Origin: Sinohyriopsis cumingii
Lineage: Eukaryota > Mollusca > Bivalvia > Unionida > Unionidae
NCBI GenBank assembly: GCA_028554795.2
Contig: CM068825.1
Coordinates: 156,169,053 to 156,233,052, forward strand
Length of the DNA: 64,000 bases
Reading direction: 5' to 3'
Shown here: positions 39,795 through 51,801 of the stretch, piece after piece
Layout of the letters: every line of letters starts with the position of its first letter
Numbering within the stretch: the first letter of the stretch is position 1
Program-made: the position numbers and the translations under genes
The notes under the pieces: model-generated
Seen by the model: only the letters and a program-made list of their open reading frames with translations
What the model was told of the DNA's origin: nothing
Databases searched by the model: none

Positions 39795-40150
39795 CTGGAT
39801 TATGGCTGCATTGTTAATGGTTAAAGTCAGAATGACCTATTTAAAGAAGCTTGACACAATTCACCATCAGGCAATACGGTTCGCTTTGGGAGCGTTTAGG
39901 ACATTCCCAGTTTAAAGTCTCTTGGCTCATTCGAAAAGCTATCCCTATCACATCGCAGAGAACATATTTGCAGTGTGCCCTAAAGTTAAGATTTAACCTT
40001 TTAAACCCTGCATTTGTGTCAGTTGTGCAACCCAACTACAGAACTTTGTACCAAAATAAACAGAATGGTATTCAGATTTCGGGCATTAGAATCGCTTCCT
40101 GCCATGATAATGAAAAAAAAAATGAACCTTTACAAATACAACATCGGTAA
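39795..40150 (+). pseudogene. LINE fragment (Jockey-type C-terminal region)
   Basis: LDYGCIVNG can be read at about 39795, then after a frame change YLKKLDTIHHQAIRFALGAF and RTFPV from 39838, then a stop and SLLAHS. This matches the conserved region after the reverse transcriptase in Jockey-clade elements (LDYGCIVYG..., KLDPIHN.A.R...GAFRTSP, ES...). Only a 5'-truncated, frameshifted C-terminal piece is left, about 350 bases. Not functional. Confidence 0.75.
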
Positions 40151-40564
40151 TATAATGTTCAGCACATGAAGGAGTTTTTGATGCATATATATTGTATTTT
40201 AAATTTCCTGAAGGAAGTTAACATTCGTTATATAAAAAAATAGCTCGTGTGCAACCTATTTCCATTTAGTATTTTTAACCAACATATGTACTGTTGATCA
40301 CCATAAATATATATTATTATCTAATTACCAATTATACACACCATTTACATTACCTAGTGATCGGGAACCTTTATGTCTTATCCTCGCCATCTCATTGTTT
40401 AGTTTTTGTTTTTTTACCGCTTGTTGATCTTGAACCACGTTTGGTACATAAAACATTTATTATGTAATTTTGTGGAGCTATTTTTTATCCTTACAGTGCT
40501 GATGCGCCTTAAAATCCCAATCAGTCAATCGTTTGTTGTAATAAACGACAGGCTGCCTACATAG
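40151..40564. other. Non-genic AT-rich interval
   Basis: Near 40500, GATGCGCCTTAAAATCCCAATCAGTC resembles a retroposon 3' tail, but no body was identified. Confidence 0.4.
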
Positions 40565-42845
40565 GTTTTGAAAGTAATATTTTCCGCTCCAACAGAAACT
40601 AAAATACAGGACGGAGTAAGCCATATCGAGGCCTTACAGACCAGTATCAGTTTAAACGAAGTAAGAGAAATCATTAAAAGTCTAAAGAAATCAAAAGCAT
40701 CGGGCCATGATCAAATTTGCAATGAACATTTGATCTATGGCAGCGACTACCTCATCGAGTGTATGACAATTTTATTTACTCGGATGATTGATCAATCTTA
40801 CATACCTGTAGATTGCAAAAAAGGGTTAGTAATACCACTGTACAAATGTAACAGAAAATCAAAGAATTCCCTCGAAAGTTACAGGCCTGTTACTTTACTG
40901 CCTGTTATCTACAAAACCTTTGAGAAAATTATTCATGAACGTTTGGTAACTTGGCTCAAAGATACTAATTCTAGTATACCCAGTTCACAACAACATGGTT
41001 ACCAAAAAGGTTTAGGCTGCACAACAGCGAGTTTTGTGCTGTTGCAATCAATACAATATAATGTAAACATGGGTTCACGGGTTTTTGCTGCTTTTCTTGA
41101 TACAAAATAGGCACTTGATGCCGTGTGGCACAAAGGACTGCTTTTTAAATTATTCACGTTGGGAATTACGGGTAAATCCCTTTTGATATTTTCTAACATG
41201 TATACAAATTTACAGAGTAAAGTTCTTGTAAATGGGCAATTTTCAGATTGGTTCTCAACTGGCCAAGGAGTGAGATAAGGGAGTGTTTTGTCAACCTTGA
41301 TGTACACAATATTTATAAATGACTTGCTGCTACAGTTAGAAAATAGTGGATATGGAGCAAAGATTGGATCCTTAGCTGTGGGAAATCCAACCCTAGCTGA
41401 TGACATTTTACTTTTGTCTATATATCCTAGCAATCTACAAAAACTGTTAGATATAGCATACGACTACAGTAATAAGTGACAATTCGAGCTTAGTGTCACA
41501 AAGTCATACATTATCATTTTCGGTCCCCAGTACAAGAATTATATCAATATGAAATGGTATCTTGGCCCGTCATGTTTGCCGGTTACTGATTCGGCAACAC
41601 ACCTGGGTCACCGGATTAACTCAAAGCTGACGTCGCATGACACAATACTCGATGCATGCAAGAAAGGGAAAAAATCTTTTCACGGTCTGTTTGGTATTGG
41701 CATTAAACCGAATGGTTTAAATCCTTTGGTTGCTGCAAATGTAATTAAAAAGGTAATTTTCCCTTCAATGTTTTATGGAAGTGAATTATGGTGTAACATT
41801 TCAAAAAGTGACCTCGCTTTATTGGATAAAACTCTGAGGTATTTTGCGAAACATTTACAAGGTTTTCCAATACATACAAGATCAGACATTGCCTTGGGCA
41901 TGCTAGGATGGACATCAGCGCAGTCCGAAATTGACAGAAGAAAATTGATGTTTTTACACAGATTGTGTTTGATGCCTAACAATGTACATACTAAACGTGT
42001 GTGTTTAACGTTGCGTTATTTCACTCCATTTTGAGCGGATGCATGTCAAGCTACGGGGTAATTTCAAATTTACATTATACCTCAAAGAAGTTTGACTTGC
42101 TCGGGTATCTAACTGATTAGTTGCACGATTCTGAAATTCCAGATAAACATAATTGGAAAGAAATTGTAAGGTCAAAAATTGTTGCTCTTGAAAAAAGCCC
42201 CTGGAGAGTTCGTATGTCTAATCAAGCAGATTTTGATAGATTCTTTTCGATACACGAATACTTACGACCTGCCTCAGTGTGGCAGTCGGCTAAAACCAGA
42301 CAATACACTAAGGTATTTACATATGTAGCTAAACTATGGGCTGCTGTTCCACAAACACAGCTTGATATGTGTATTAGATGTGTGGAATGTTTATGCAGAC
42401 TTGATACTTCATTGTTGTGTTAGTTGTCCTTATATGTCGAACTTTAGAAATTCTTTCTGGGATTTCCTTACTGATAAACTTCCTCTGAGCTTGCACATTA
42501 CGTTGTTTAATGCAGAAGATGAACTGCAACTACAATATATTCTAGGTAAAAGGTTACCATCAGGAGTAATCGACAAAGAAAACTCCAAGCTAGTCGTCCT
42601 GTATGCAGCATACTTTGTCATGCAATGTGCAGCTATCTTCTGTAAATAAGGTACTGAAACTTGCAACTTATGCAGTTGACGAACACTTTGTTGACTGATA
42701 TTGTGTAAGAATTTGTATTCTAATATATAATTTTGTAAAATTTTTTTATTATTTTTTTTAAAAATATTTTTTGATTGTATTCAGATGATTTATTCTTCTA
42801 TCATGTAATCTTCCATGGAAGGAAATAAAGATGATGCTGATGAGG
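40565..42845 (+). pseudogene. Decayed non-LTR retrotransposon (LINE reverse transcriptase)
   Basis: A single frame (40568-42034) reads through a reverse transcriptase with three premature stops (41108 TAG, 41276 TAA, 41477 TGA) and a fourth at 42032. Recognisable blocks in order: KSLKKSKASGHDQICNEHL, SYRPVTLLPVIYKTFEKII, QQHGYQKGLGCTTASFVLLQ, motif A FAAFLDTK-stop-ALDAVWHKGL, motif B GVR-stop-GSVLSTLMYTIFINDLL, and motif C LADD (usually F/YADD) at about 41392. A thumb and C-terminal region follow (HLGHRINSKL, CKKGKKSFHGLFGIGIKPNG). After 42034 the frame shifts to frame 1 (42121-42423) and back. The 3' end has GGAAATAAAGATGATGCTGATGAG, an AATAAA plus short GAT-type tail, marking the element end near 42845. 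The 5' part (ORF1, endonuclease) is absent. I/Jockey-like group by general resemblance only. Confidence 0.9.
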
Positions 42846-43272
42846 TAAGGCAATTAAGACTATAACGTTTGAAATTCCATAGTCCTTTTTCTACGGCGTA
42901 TACGTACAGTCGTACAGCATGCCCACCTGTAGAGATGTAACAATCTTAAGGAGCATTAATCCTTTGCATGATGATGTTTGGTTGAAAGATCTTTTGCATT
43001 GATCATAATAATAAATATTGAGTGGGTTCTACTCACTGACCTTCGATTGTAAGATGCACGTGGCACGCAATACTGGCAACATCCGTGACTATGATACTCA
43101 AGTTGCTGTTTGTGAGATATCTTAAGTTTTTCAAGCTACATGGGATCAGCCGAATGGAAGAATGGAATGAAGAAATCTTAACGTTTCATTAGAATATAAT
43201 CAATAACCATTGATCCATTTAATCTTGAAGAGTTCTGTTCAGAAGAAAATGCATTCATGCCCCGATCTTTGT
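42846..43272. other. Non-genic interval
   Basis: Nothing recognised. Confidence 0.5.
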
Positions 43273-43440
43273 GAAATATTTCATTTAAATAGTTCTTTTT
43301 CAGGACCTATCTCATTTAAATAGTCATTTTCAGGAAATATCTCATTTAAAATAGTTCTTGTTCAGGAAATATGTCATTTAAATAGTTATTTTCAGGAAAT
43401 ATCTCATTTAAATATAGTTCTTTTTCAGGAAATATCTCAG
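43273..43440. repeat. Short tandem array, about 31-38 bp unit, 5 copies
   Basis: Unit AGGAAATATCTCATTTAAAT plus AGTTCTTTTTC, with indels between copies. Confidence 0.88.
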
Positions 43441-43596
43441 AACACAAATGGTTATCTTTATTACATCAAAAAGGAAGCCGCCAATTCAACTGAAATACTG
43501 AAGATCCATAACGTGTGGAAGGAAAACGGTGTCTGGAATAATATGTCGGCCATTTTATTTAAAATAAAAGACTGTGAACAATGATGGTAAAGGTAG

Positions 43597-43911
43597 TTTT
43601 CTATGCCTTTCTGTGAGGGATGTTATGGTCGTTTTCTATACCTTTATGTGAGGGATGTTATGGGTCGTTTTCTATGCCTTTCTGTGAGGGATGTTATGGG
43701 TCGTTTTCTATGCCTTTCTGTGAGGGATGTTATAGGTCGTTTTCTACGCCTTTCTGTGAGGGATGTTATAGGTCGTTTTCTATGCCTTTCTGTGAGGGAT
43801 GTTATAGTTCGTTTTCTACGCCTTTCTGTGAGGGATGTTATAGGTCTTTTTCTATGCCTTTCTGTGAGGGATGTTATAGGTCGTTTTATATGCCTTTCTG
43901 TTAGGGATGTT
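43597..43911. repeat. Minisatellite, 36 bp unit, about 8-9 copies
   Basis: Unit TTTTCTATGCCTTTCTGTGA plus GGGATGTTATGGGTCG. Thirty-six is divisible by three, so two plus-strand frames stay open for about 95-105 codons (12-residue repeats MPFCEGCYGSFS and CLSVRDVMGRFL). No start context, splice site or flanking coding sequence supports expression. Confidence 0.94.
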
Positions 43912-43936
43912 ATGTAAAAAAAAATTTCGTTAGACC

Positions 43937-44198
43937 TCCATTATTTTTTTAGCTTTGATCCATTTGTCAATCATGGTAGTAAGTGCAGCTTTCCACGATT
44001 GATTTGTGCGAAAGCCTATTTGTCTATCACACAACAGATTACGTTCATTAAAGAAAAGCCAGTAAGGGAGTGATGAGAATGGTTTCGACATCTATTGATA
44101 AGACATAAAGGACTGAGCCTGCTCTAAGATTCTTTATTTCATCACGAAGACCACACATTTGAGGAGGTTTGAAATTAGCCTCCTTTCTTTAGTCAATA
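43937..44198 (-). pseudogene. LINE reverse transcriptase fragment (CR1/L2-like), copy 1
   Basis: On the minus strand, NERNLLCDRQIGFRTNQSWK followed by AALTTMIDKWIK matches the RT block Q.GFR..HSCE.AL....D.W of CR1/L2-type LINEs. Only this block and the sequence upstream of it remain. The same fragment, joined at the same point to the same SINE, occurs at 60185-60448. Confidence 0.72.
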
Positions 44199-44432
44199 GG
44201 GGCCCCGGGTGACCGTGTGGTCTAAGCTGCTCGCAGATCATTCACACATCTAACTCCTGATCGTATGAGTTCAAGTCTCCGAGCCACTAACGTAGGTATA
44301 TGGTAACGCTTGCCAGTTGCTTCCCGCGGATCGGTGGTTTTTTCCGGGTTCTTCCTCCATCAAATATGCTGACCAGAACATATAACTTGTCATGTGCTGA
44401 AAAATGGCGTTAAAATTCCCAAAACCAAAATA
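44199..44432 (+). mobile_element. SINE family A subtype fused to the RT fragment, copy 1
   Basis: Head GGGGCCCCGGGTGACCGTGT then GGTCTAAGCTGCTCG; B-box-like GAGTTCAAGTCTCCGAG; body GCCAGTTGCTTCCCGCGGAT; end GTGCTGAAAAATGGCGTTAA then ATTCCCAAAACCAAAA. It differs from the 29522 copy along the tRNA-like region, so it is a distinct subtype shared with 60449. Similarity to the 60-kb copy continues about 30 bases past the tail (TTTGCCAGGAAAGAGATTTT). Confidence 0.8.
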
Positions 44433-44473
44433 ATTTGCCAGGAAAGAGATTTTTTATACTAACATGTGGAAAT

Positions 44474-44500
44474 TAATAATAATAATAATAATAATAATAT
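44474..44500. repeat. (AAT)n microsatellite
   Basis: About 8 units. Confidence 0.9.
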
Positions 44501-44824
44501 GTTTCAATTGTTTAAAACTAATCGATGCTTCGTCTGGTATATTCATTACTTGTGTTTGTGTATCTAGTTCCATATGGTAAACCAGAAAGACGGTTACATA
44601 ATATAAAAAACAGCTGTTATGAATTGAATAGGTACCTGAAAACGGGCTTACTAATATCTTGTTCTTGGCTTTTTTACATGGTCGGATAACTTTAGCCCCT
44701 CTGAATGTTCAGATGTATTTACTTGTAGTGTCTTATACGAATAAAATCCTATTTTTAGTTTTCCAAATGAGACGTAATTATACCCATTATTGATGTCAAG
44801 ATTCTAAATGCACGTTCAGCAAAT

Positions 44825-44862
44825 ACTACTACTACTACTACTACTAATAATAATAATAATAA
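44825..44862. repeat. (ACT)n (AAT)n microsatellite
   Basis: Seven ACT then five AAT/AATA units. Confidence 0.92.
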
Positions 44863-47830
44863 AGCATCTTCGGTAAATGCATATTTTCCAGCCACATTTG
44901 CAGGTTTTAAAGGACCGAAAGGCAAGGGAGTAGATCGCAATGAAATTTGAATATATTGGAATGAGTAGTGTTTCTCCACAAATGTAGATTTAACATTTAT
45001 TGTGCATTTCGTACTTATTTATATTTAAAGCCACACACCCGCATTTATAATACATTCATATACGAAGAAACTTCCTTCAGTGTCAAAGGCTTGTGGATTA
45101 TTGGGCAGAAACACAACTATGGAATATTGACTTTGAACCAGGTGCTTCAAATATTAATCCATTAGGATTTAAATGCTTTTGGCAGAGGTACATATGTGTA
45201 TCAAGTAAAGTTTCATCCTTGTATCCTACATGGGTCCAGATATTTTGTACTCAGTCTTTGCTTTTGATCTTGACTCTGTTGATATCGCTCTGTTCTGCAC
45301 CCCCAATACATTCTTTTACAAGGCATGCATCGGTAGCAAGTTCCATCCCTCTATTCCTAATATAATTAAAGTTAGAAAATATAGGCTAACATTTTTGTAA
45401 ATGGCATATTAACATACTTTGTTTATAGAAAGTGTTGAGTTAAGCCATACTTTGTATATCTAATGAAAAGAATAAAAATAGTGCAATAAAATTCAATTTC
45501 GGTTCAAACATTTAATGTGAGACTGTTATTGGTCGTGTGCTTTGTAGACCTGTTGCACTATTAAGAGTCGGTTTCTTGGTAGCTGCCTGCAACGTGCCCT
45601 TTGCTCTTCCGTACCTTCTCCTGTTAATTTAAAAGAGAACACTAAATCCCCTTTGATCATGTAAACAGAACTTGAGCCAGGTCCGGAAGTATGAATTTCA
45701 TAGGAAGGTGTACATCGAAGATATCGAATATGGTCCATCAACATATAATTTCAATGCGGTTTAATTTATTTTTTGCAGTGTTCATGTTATTATATCTTTA
45801 TATCCTATCCCAGGACGAGCGTGTCAAGTTTTCTTACACCTGAAGTGTGCAAGAACGATGTTTTATTCGATTCCTTTGCTGATTTTACATATAGGTCCTT
45901 ATGTGCACGGTCTCGTGGGAATAATATCGCGCAGACGAAAGTAGATCTTGTATGCTATGAGCTTGCTAAACCTTCAAGATTTTCATACATTCATATCACA
46001 TTCTTTGCCAGATTAAGAAAATAATATCGCATAATATACTTAAAGGACAAAAAGATACTGGAGAGATATTTCAATCTACGAATAAAACAAGCCAAGGGTT
46101 TGCCAATAATATTAAGCAATACCACTGTATTCCTTTCACCAAGTTCTAATTTGCTTGAAACTATGTTACGTTATATAGGAAAATGATGGACTGCATTAAA
46201 ATATATGCTAAATATTGGATACGATTTTGTGACATAATCAGAAAGATGATCTGGAAAATGGTCCCGTGAGAGGGAACAATAGCTATATACAATCGGTTGC
46301 TTTTTGATTACTCTGCTGTTGGGAGACCATGAATCAATGTTACCAGGACTGCGCCGTATTTACGCGCTTCGAAAATTCATGGTGTCTTTAACAGCGAAAA
46401 TCACAAAAGTAAAAATGATTTATAGAACGTGCTTTTGCCATTTGATCTCCTGCTGTCTGAAAGCGCTTGCGGAGAAGTTATTTTCAGAAATGTTTAGTGA
46501 CAACATCAATATTTGATGGTGGATTGGCATCATTTTTATCAGCTTTAAAGAGCTTCATTACACGGTGCTTTATGTCAAGCTTTGTAGATTCCAGTTGTGA
46601 GGATTTGCTATTGCAAATGTCCATGGTTTTCATAAAACACTAAACGTGTTAGCATATTGAATGAGTATTATTTTAGACCCACCGTTTTTTACCCCATGGG
46701 ATACCAATACCCAAATCCAAATCTCTATATCGTTCGTCCTCTGGACAATAGCCATTGGGTCGCATCCTAAAATATGTTTCAGAATATTTATTCATATATT
46801 GTGAATTGATTTTTATACCGAATGCTTCACTTGATCAGGCAATCAAAAACATGTATAAAACATGCGTACCAAATTTCATTACTTGAAGTCTTTTGATTTT
46901 TGTTGAATCGTGCTATCATGGGGTTTGGCAAGAAAATTTCCAAGTCCAAAAGGATTTGCGATGTGCAAAATAAATTACCATGAAAGTCACATTAGACGCC
47001 GGCTATGGTTTATTTTCATGCCAAGTAGGCACTAGTAATGTGAAATAGACTCTGGAGATCGTTTGCCTTCCTGGTCAAATGGCGTCGTCTTGAAATGAAT
47101 TTCATACGCAGAAGCTAGTATTGTCCTGCCAGACATACCATGATTGTGATCTCTCAACTTTAGACACCAGAATCTACAGGCTTCCTATTTACTTTATGTG
47201 CATGCCATCCACAAACGTGTGTTAAGGAACATGCTTTGGAACAAAGCGTTTTGAGAACACTTTATGTTTCTCTCAGCAACAATGGACCTTACCTTTATAA
47301 TTTGGCCCCAAAATTATCTGTCCAATTCCATACCTTAAGTGCAGTTCCTCTACAAATTAAATAAAGATTGGTTATATAGACCTAATGTCGTTATGTAAAT
47401 ATATTTTTATTGTTTTAGTCACGCTGACCGTTACCATTTACTTTTTGATCACACAACCAAACATTCTTACCATAGGCTTGAAACAATTATGACGAACAAT
47501 TACATTTCTTGAGCTACATTTATATTGCCATAATATTCACATGAAAGCTCGCATTGCAATTTCAAACGTTCTCTCCATCCTTCATACTTTAATGACATAT
47601 TTATCTTTACTTTCCACTAAGCATTGTGCGTGATAATACATTTATATTTGGGGATCATTTCATTGAAATCAAATGCAACATTCAGCTCACTGCATACATT
47701 TGCAATGCCATCTTATTAATGTTACATTCACTGACAAATGGATTTACTAAAGCCACTAATTCAAAGCACAATTAATATGAACAAAATACAAGCGAAATAA
47801 AATCTGATTATCGAGTGGCAAAAAGGGTAG
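44863..47830. other. Non-genic interval, about 3 kb
   Basis: No gene that I can support. A 72-codon minus-strand frame (45526-45744) has an unbiased protein-like composition (SGPGSSSVYMIKGDLVF), but no acceptor with a pyrimidine tract and a phase that does not fit the neighbouring minus-strand exons. A strong plus-strand acceptor-like word TTTATTTTTTGCAG ends at 45778 with no supported exon behind it. Confidence 0.4.
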
Positions 47831-48726
47831 TGTTATGTATATTTGACATAATAATATCTGATTTAATTGTTGTGTAAGTTTTAAAATCTATCTATATTTT
47901 AGTTTCATTATATGTCAAAATAATGTAGTTCTATTTATTAGGAATTCGATACTTTTCCAGAAAATAGTTTGAACTTGACTGTTCGTTTTAGTGGCCACGT
48001 GGGGCTCACCTGGTTCCCGACCTTGATTCGGGATTGGTAGCGGTCACGTCAACAAGTTCGCTTTTTATTTATTTTTATTGCGGGAGTAATAAGAGTGAGA
48101 TCGAGGAAGTATTGAATACGTAACCCAAGACTTGTAAATAGTTTTTAGCGTAGTAAACATCTTTTGTTCTCGGAGTAAAATGATTGGTTCTTGTCAAGGA
48201 CATACAGGATCTACGCGACTTTTTATACGTAAGCATGACCACGTGACCCTTATCCGGGACGTAAAATTCAAGTTTTAAACCATCCATTTAGAGAAATTAG
48301 GACAGTCTTTGCTTTTACACCGGAAAGTGTCTGTTGTGGCAGTTGGAGTTATTTCGAATTATTTGGATTCAAAAGGCTTGATTTTTTGTGTGGAAATATA
48401 CGTGTCCATACGAAATTCTTGAACAAAGACATCTCTTATAAAAATGTATTCGGATTTCCAAAACCGGAGTGATATTTCTTGTTTCTACAAGGAACTGTAG
48501 ACTTCAACACAGTACAGGTTAAAGCATACGTCATCGCCTTCCATCTTCCATATTCATGGATTATTCTTGAATTATTTTTGGATTTGATTCTAGAAACCTT
48601 AAGTTATTTTTTAAATTTTGTTTACAGTATTTTTCCAGGGAAATAAATCATTTATTATATTTGTCAAAGCTTGTAGTTTTCACTCTTTATTGTATTACAG
48701 TTCATTCGAGCCTAAACACGTAACAT
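47831..48726 (+). mobile_element. Solo-LTR-like element, copy 2
   Basis: Starts TGTTATGTATATTTGACATA and ends ACACGTAACA. Contains GGGAAATAAATCATTTATTA about 85 bases before the end and a T-rich CACTCTTTATTGTATTAC stretch, aligned with the other three copies. No coding interior. No 5-bp target duplication visible. Confidence 0.5.
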
Positions 48727-50244
48727 AAGTGAGTGTGTGTCATATATTGGTGTTGCTGTTATAGGGGTGTAAGATGTAAAGCATCGTTGTACGGGGTGCC
48801 CAGAAAACAAACCTCTCGCGGCAGAGGGCCGCTTGAGTGTCATTTATGTTCGTACAAAATCCAAAACGCCCTAGGTAATGTCGTGCCTGAGAGCTTTTTC
48901 CCTCAAATTCTGTTAACAATTTTACAATAGTGTATCTGTTCGTTTTCATTTACGAAATTTCTTGTTTTGTTTTTCGAGCTATTATCCATCACTAAACAGA
49001 TGGGTTATGTTGCTTAAAACGCCTTTGTTGGAAGTGCGTTTCACAGAATTAAGGATTGCTACGGACCACATCGACATTATGAACTCTCGCTCTCAGAAGC
49101 CTCATTACATTGCGAGATTTATTGTCTTGGAGGGATATGGCCTTGTTCTCAATAGTGCCCTTTCTTCCCGACTTCAGTCTTCTCCGGTTTCAGTAAAGTA
49201 CATCAGCCAGAAACGAACAGTTTTAAAACAGGTTTTTTAGGTGTATGCTAACTTAATTGGACATGCAAATGAAATGACAGACGGGGTGATGTTTAAAATA
49301 TATTCTTATTCATTTTTAGTTTCAAGTTATGCGTTAGACAATTCTTTTAAAACAAGGAAATAATATGCATACTTTTGCTGTTTTAATTGCTTGCGAAATA
49401 TAACTAAATTTTTTTCATTACTTTATAGTGTTTACAATTTGCTATTATTTTCGTCAATTGTGTACTTTTTCCGATTCAATTGTATTTCAGACATTCGTTA
49501 CACATATTTGTGCAAAGTTTGATTCTTTTAGGCAAAAAGTATTCTTGTCAATGCTTTTCTTTATCTTTTCTCCATTGAAAATTATTATAATAAATAAATA
49601 TTGCCAAAAATCATTCAATAAGGTTTTAGAAACCCGTACATCTATACATAAGTCAAATCTCAATCTCCTCACATTCCAGACAAATACGACACGCATACGT
49701 AATTCAGAAAACAAGAATTGTTAATTCTGAAGTGATCATGTTAATGTAATTAGTAAGAAAACATCGTGTAATATTTATATTTATAAAATTATTGCGTTTG
49801 AAAATATGTATATTCTAAAAACTTATTTGTATATATAGTATGCACAGTTAGCACAAAATCAGAACTTAATGGTTAGAACGGAAGTCAACTTCGTATGCAG
49901 TTCTTTTCCTTTCATGAAGAATACATTAAATAAATATATTGTACTCTCGAATTATATAACAAAACAATAGCTCAGACGTTGAATACCGCATCTGTCGAAG
50001 TTAACAATAGATACATTAATCCGAACATTTGCATGTTGGCAAGAAAAGTATATAATATGAAGGAAAAATGAAGTGTAAAATGTGAACAAGAGACGGGAGA
50101 GAACAATACAAAACAGTTTCATAATATGTTTAGAGAATGTCACTATCATACTACAAATCAGCTCTGGGGCGTATGATTATGAAATCAGTCATATACGTTG
50201 TCCTAAACAAGTTTCATTCCCTTTCACCATTATCTGATGCACAG
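48727..50244. other. Non-genic interval
   Basis: Nothing recognised. A 92-codon plus-strand frame at 48962-49240 has ordinary amino-acid composition but no motif or splice support. Confidence 0.45.
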
Positions 50245-50375
50245 GTTTACACCAGTTTTGGAATTCATTGTCGACCAGGCAAGAACAATGGGTTTGATTC
50301 AGCGCTTGTAGATGGTAATGAATCATTTAGACAAAGTGGCGGACCTACAAGATTTGTTGAATTGGAGAAAGTTTG
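50245..50375 (+). CDS. Candidate internal exon, plus strand (weak)
   Basis: A pyrimidine-rich acceptor (TTTCATTCCCTTTCACCATT ... GATGCACAG) ends at 50244 and a good donor TTTG|GTAAGC follows 50375. The 131 bases between are open in the frame starting GTT: VYTSFGIHCRPGKNNGFDSA, then LVDGNESFRQSGGPTRFVEL and EKV. The family is not recognised. The opposite strand is also open here, no partner exon was found, and the segment lies inside the inferred intron of the minus-strand gene. It may be a nested gene, transposon debris or chance. Confidence 0.3.
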
Positions 50376-50892
50376 GTAAGCGGGGTGTAATGCACTTCCG
50401 ACGTGCCCAGGTAAGCTAAGAAGTCTCAGGGATGAGAAAAAAAGAGTCAGAAGAAGACCATCTACAACATGAACACGAGGAATACAAATAGCAGATGGAA
50501 AAAGCGAGATTAACGAGCACCACATCAGTCGGATCCGACGAATGGAGGCATGATCGATGGGGGTTTAGATTTCCCTAGTAGAGGAGCCAGGATCGAAAAT
50601 GGCCAAAATTAGAAACAGGCGAACTATGGGATATAAGTATGGTCGGCAAGGACTTGATTAGTAAGAACTGGAGTTGGTCAGTAAAGGCTAACGCATGTCG
50701 GTTTTAAGGTTTGTTTGACCTAGCCTAATTAATCGCCATATAGTCCTAGAACAACATATCATGTCAAATTCCCAAAACAGTCACAATTAGGTCTTTGCAT
50801 GGATTGGAGGTAAAAGCGTAATAGTGTCCTGACAGCAGGTCAACATTTCTATTACTCTTTAAAGATTTAATCGAAATTTACGTTGTACTTAC
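50376..50892. other. Non-genic interval
   Basis: Nothing recognised between the candidate plus-strand exon and the minus-strand exon. Confidence 0.45.
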
Positions 50893-50963
50893 CAAGGTCT
50901 GCAAATACGCTCTCGACATTGGGATGCTGTTCAAGTTCTAAAAGTAGTAATATGGCAATGCCT
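50893..50963 (-). CDS. Internal coding exon of the unidentified split gene
   Basis: On the minus strand, acceptor TTGATTCTATATTTAG at 50964, a 71-base exon, then consensus donor CTTG|GTAAGTAC at 50892. The exon reads one base, 23 codons, one base: GIAILLLLELEQHPNVESVF then ADL. Its leading A completes a codon begun by the AC that ends the 58328 exon (giving Thr). Its trailing G completes Asp with the terminal exon at 36507. The hydrophobic IAILLLL run is too short and too close to acidic residues to call a membrane segment. Function unknown. Confidence 0.68.
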
Positions 50964-51801
50964 CTAAATATAGAATCAAACTTTCCAATGTACTTTCCAA
51001 TTTTTAAACATACACTCAAAGCACAAAATCGCACCTTTTAATTTATTATGTGGTTTGCAAGTTCTAAAGAATATGACGTCAAGTCTCAATACAGAATCGA
51101 AATTTGCATCTATAAAATATTTCAGAGGGTGACATTTGGCAAACGGCATCATAATTTGCCTGACGTTGTCAAAATAGGTTTCGAGCAGTTATATTAGGCG
51201 TTGGTCAGCCGACTATGTACTGGTCGATTGGGGTAAGTTCTTGCCTCTCTATAGACGTGTCCTTCTTTGTTCAAGTTCGTTAATCACCATATTTTCCCGA
51301 AATTTTACAAATCCGTAATTCTCATAGTTTCCTCCAGTGTACAGTTGCCAAAAGTCATATAATGCTATAAGTAATGCTAAATTTCGATATGCCCCATTGA
51401 GTCATTTCTTAAAAATGGCCGCCTAATGTTCAACTCCATAGTGTCATTTTATTTTAAACCTATATCGCCTGCCGTAACAAAAGATCTGTAATAAAAAAAC
51501 ATGCTTGCAGTTCAGAGTATCTAACTAGATCAGCAGAAAAGAAAATCATAACTGGAATGCAGTCTGTGTATCATTTCCTCTAGCGGATAACATCTGTTCA
51601 TCACTTAATAACACAAACAAATATTCATTTATAATTAATGTAATTAAGTGCCTGATATAAAACATTGTTAATCATGTTGATTCACATTATCGATTAACTT
51701 CGATTGGACGGGAACAAATTAAAAGGAAGACAAGAAATACGCCTGTGATGCCAATGTACAACTAGACATTTAAACGCCGCGAAATTTTAGCGATATAATA
51801 A

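Larger units (their letters stand above)
36508..50892 (-). other. Inferred large intron of the minus-strand gene
   Basis: Starts after donor CTTG|GTAAGT at 50892 and ends at acceptor CCGCAG at 36508; the phase on both sides is 1. It would carry the features listed separately inside it. This rests on pairing two exons without transcript data, and further exons could lie within it. Confidence 0.5.

Noticed and set aside
45526..45744. Exon of the minus-strand gene (72-codon frame)
   Set aside because: No pyrimidine-rich acceptor. Its only donor-like site (CAACAG|GTCTAC) leaves phase 0, which cannot join the phase-1 exons on either side.
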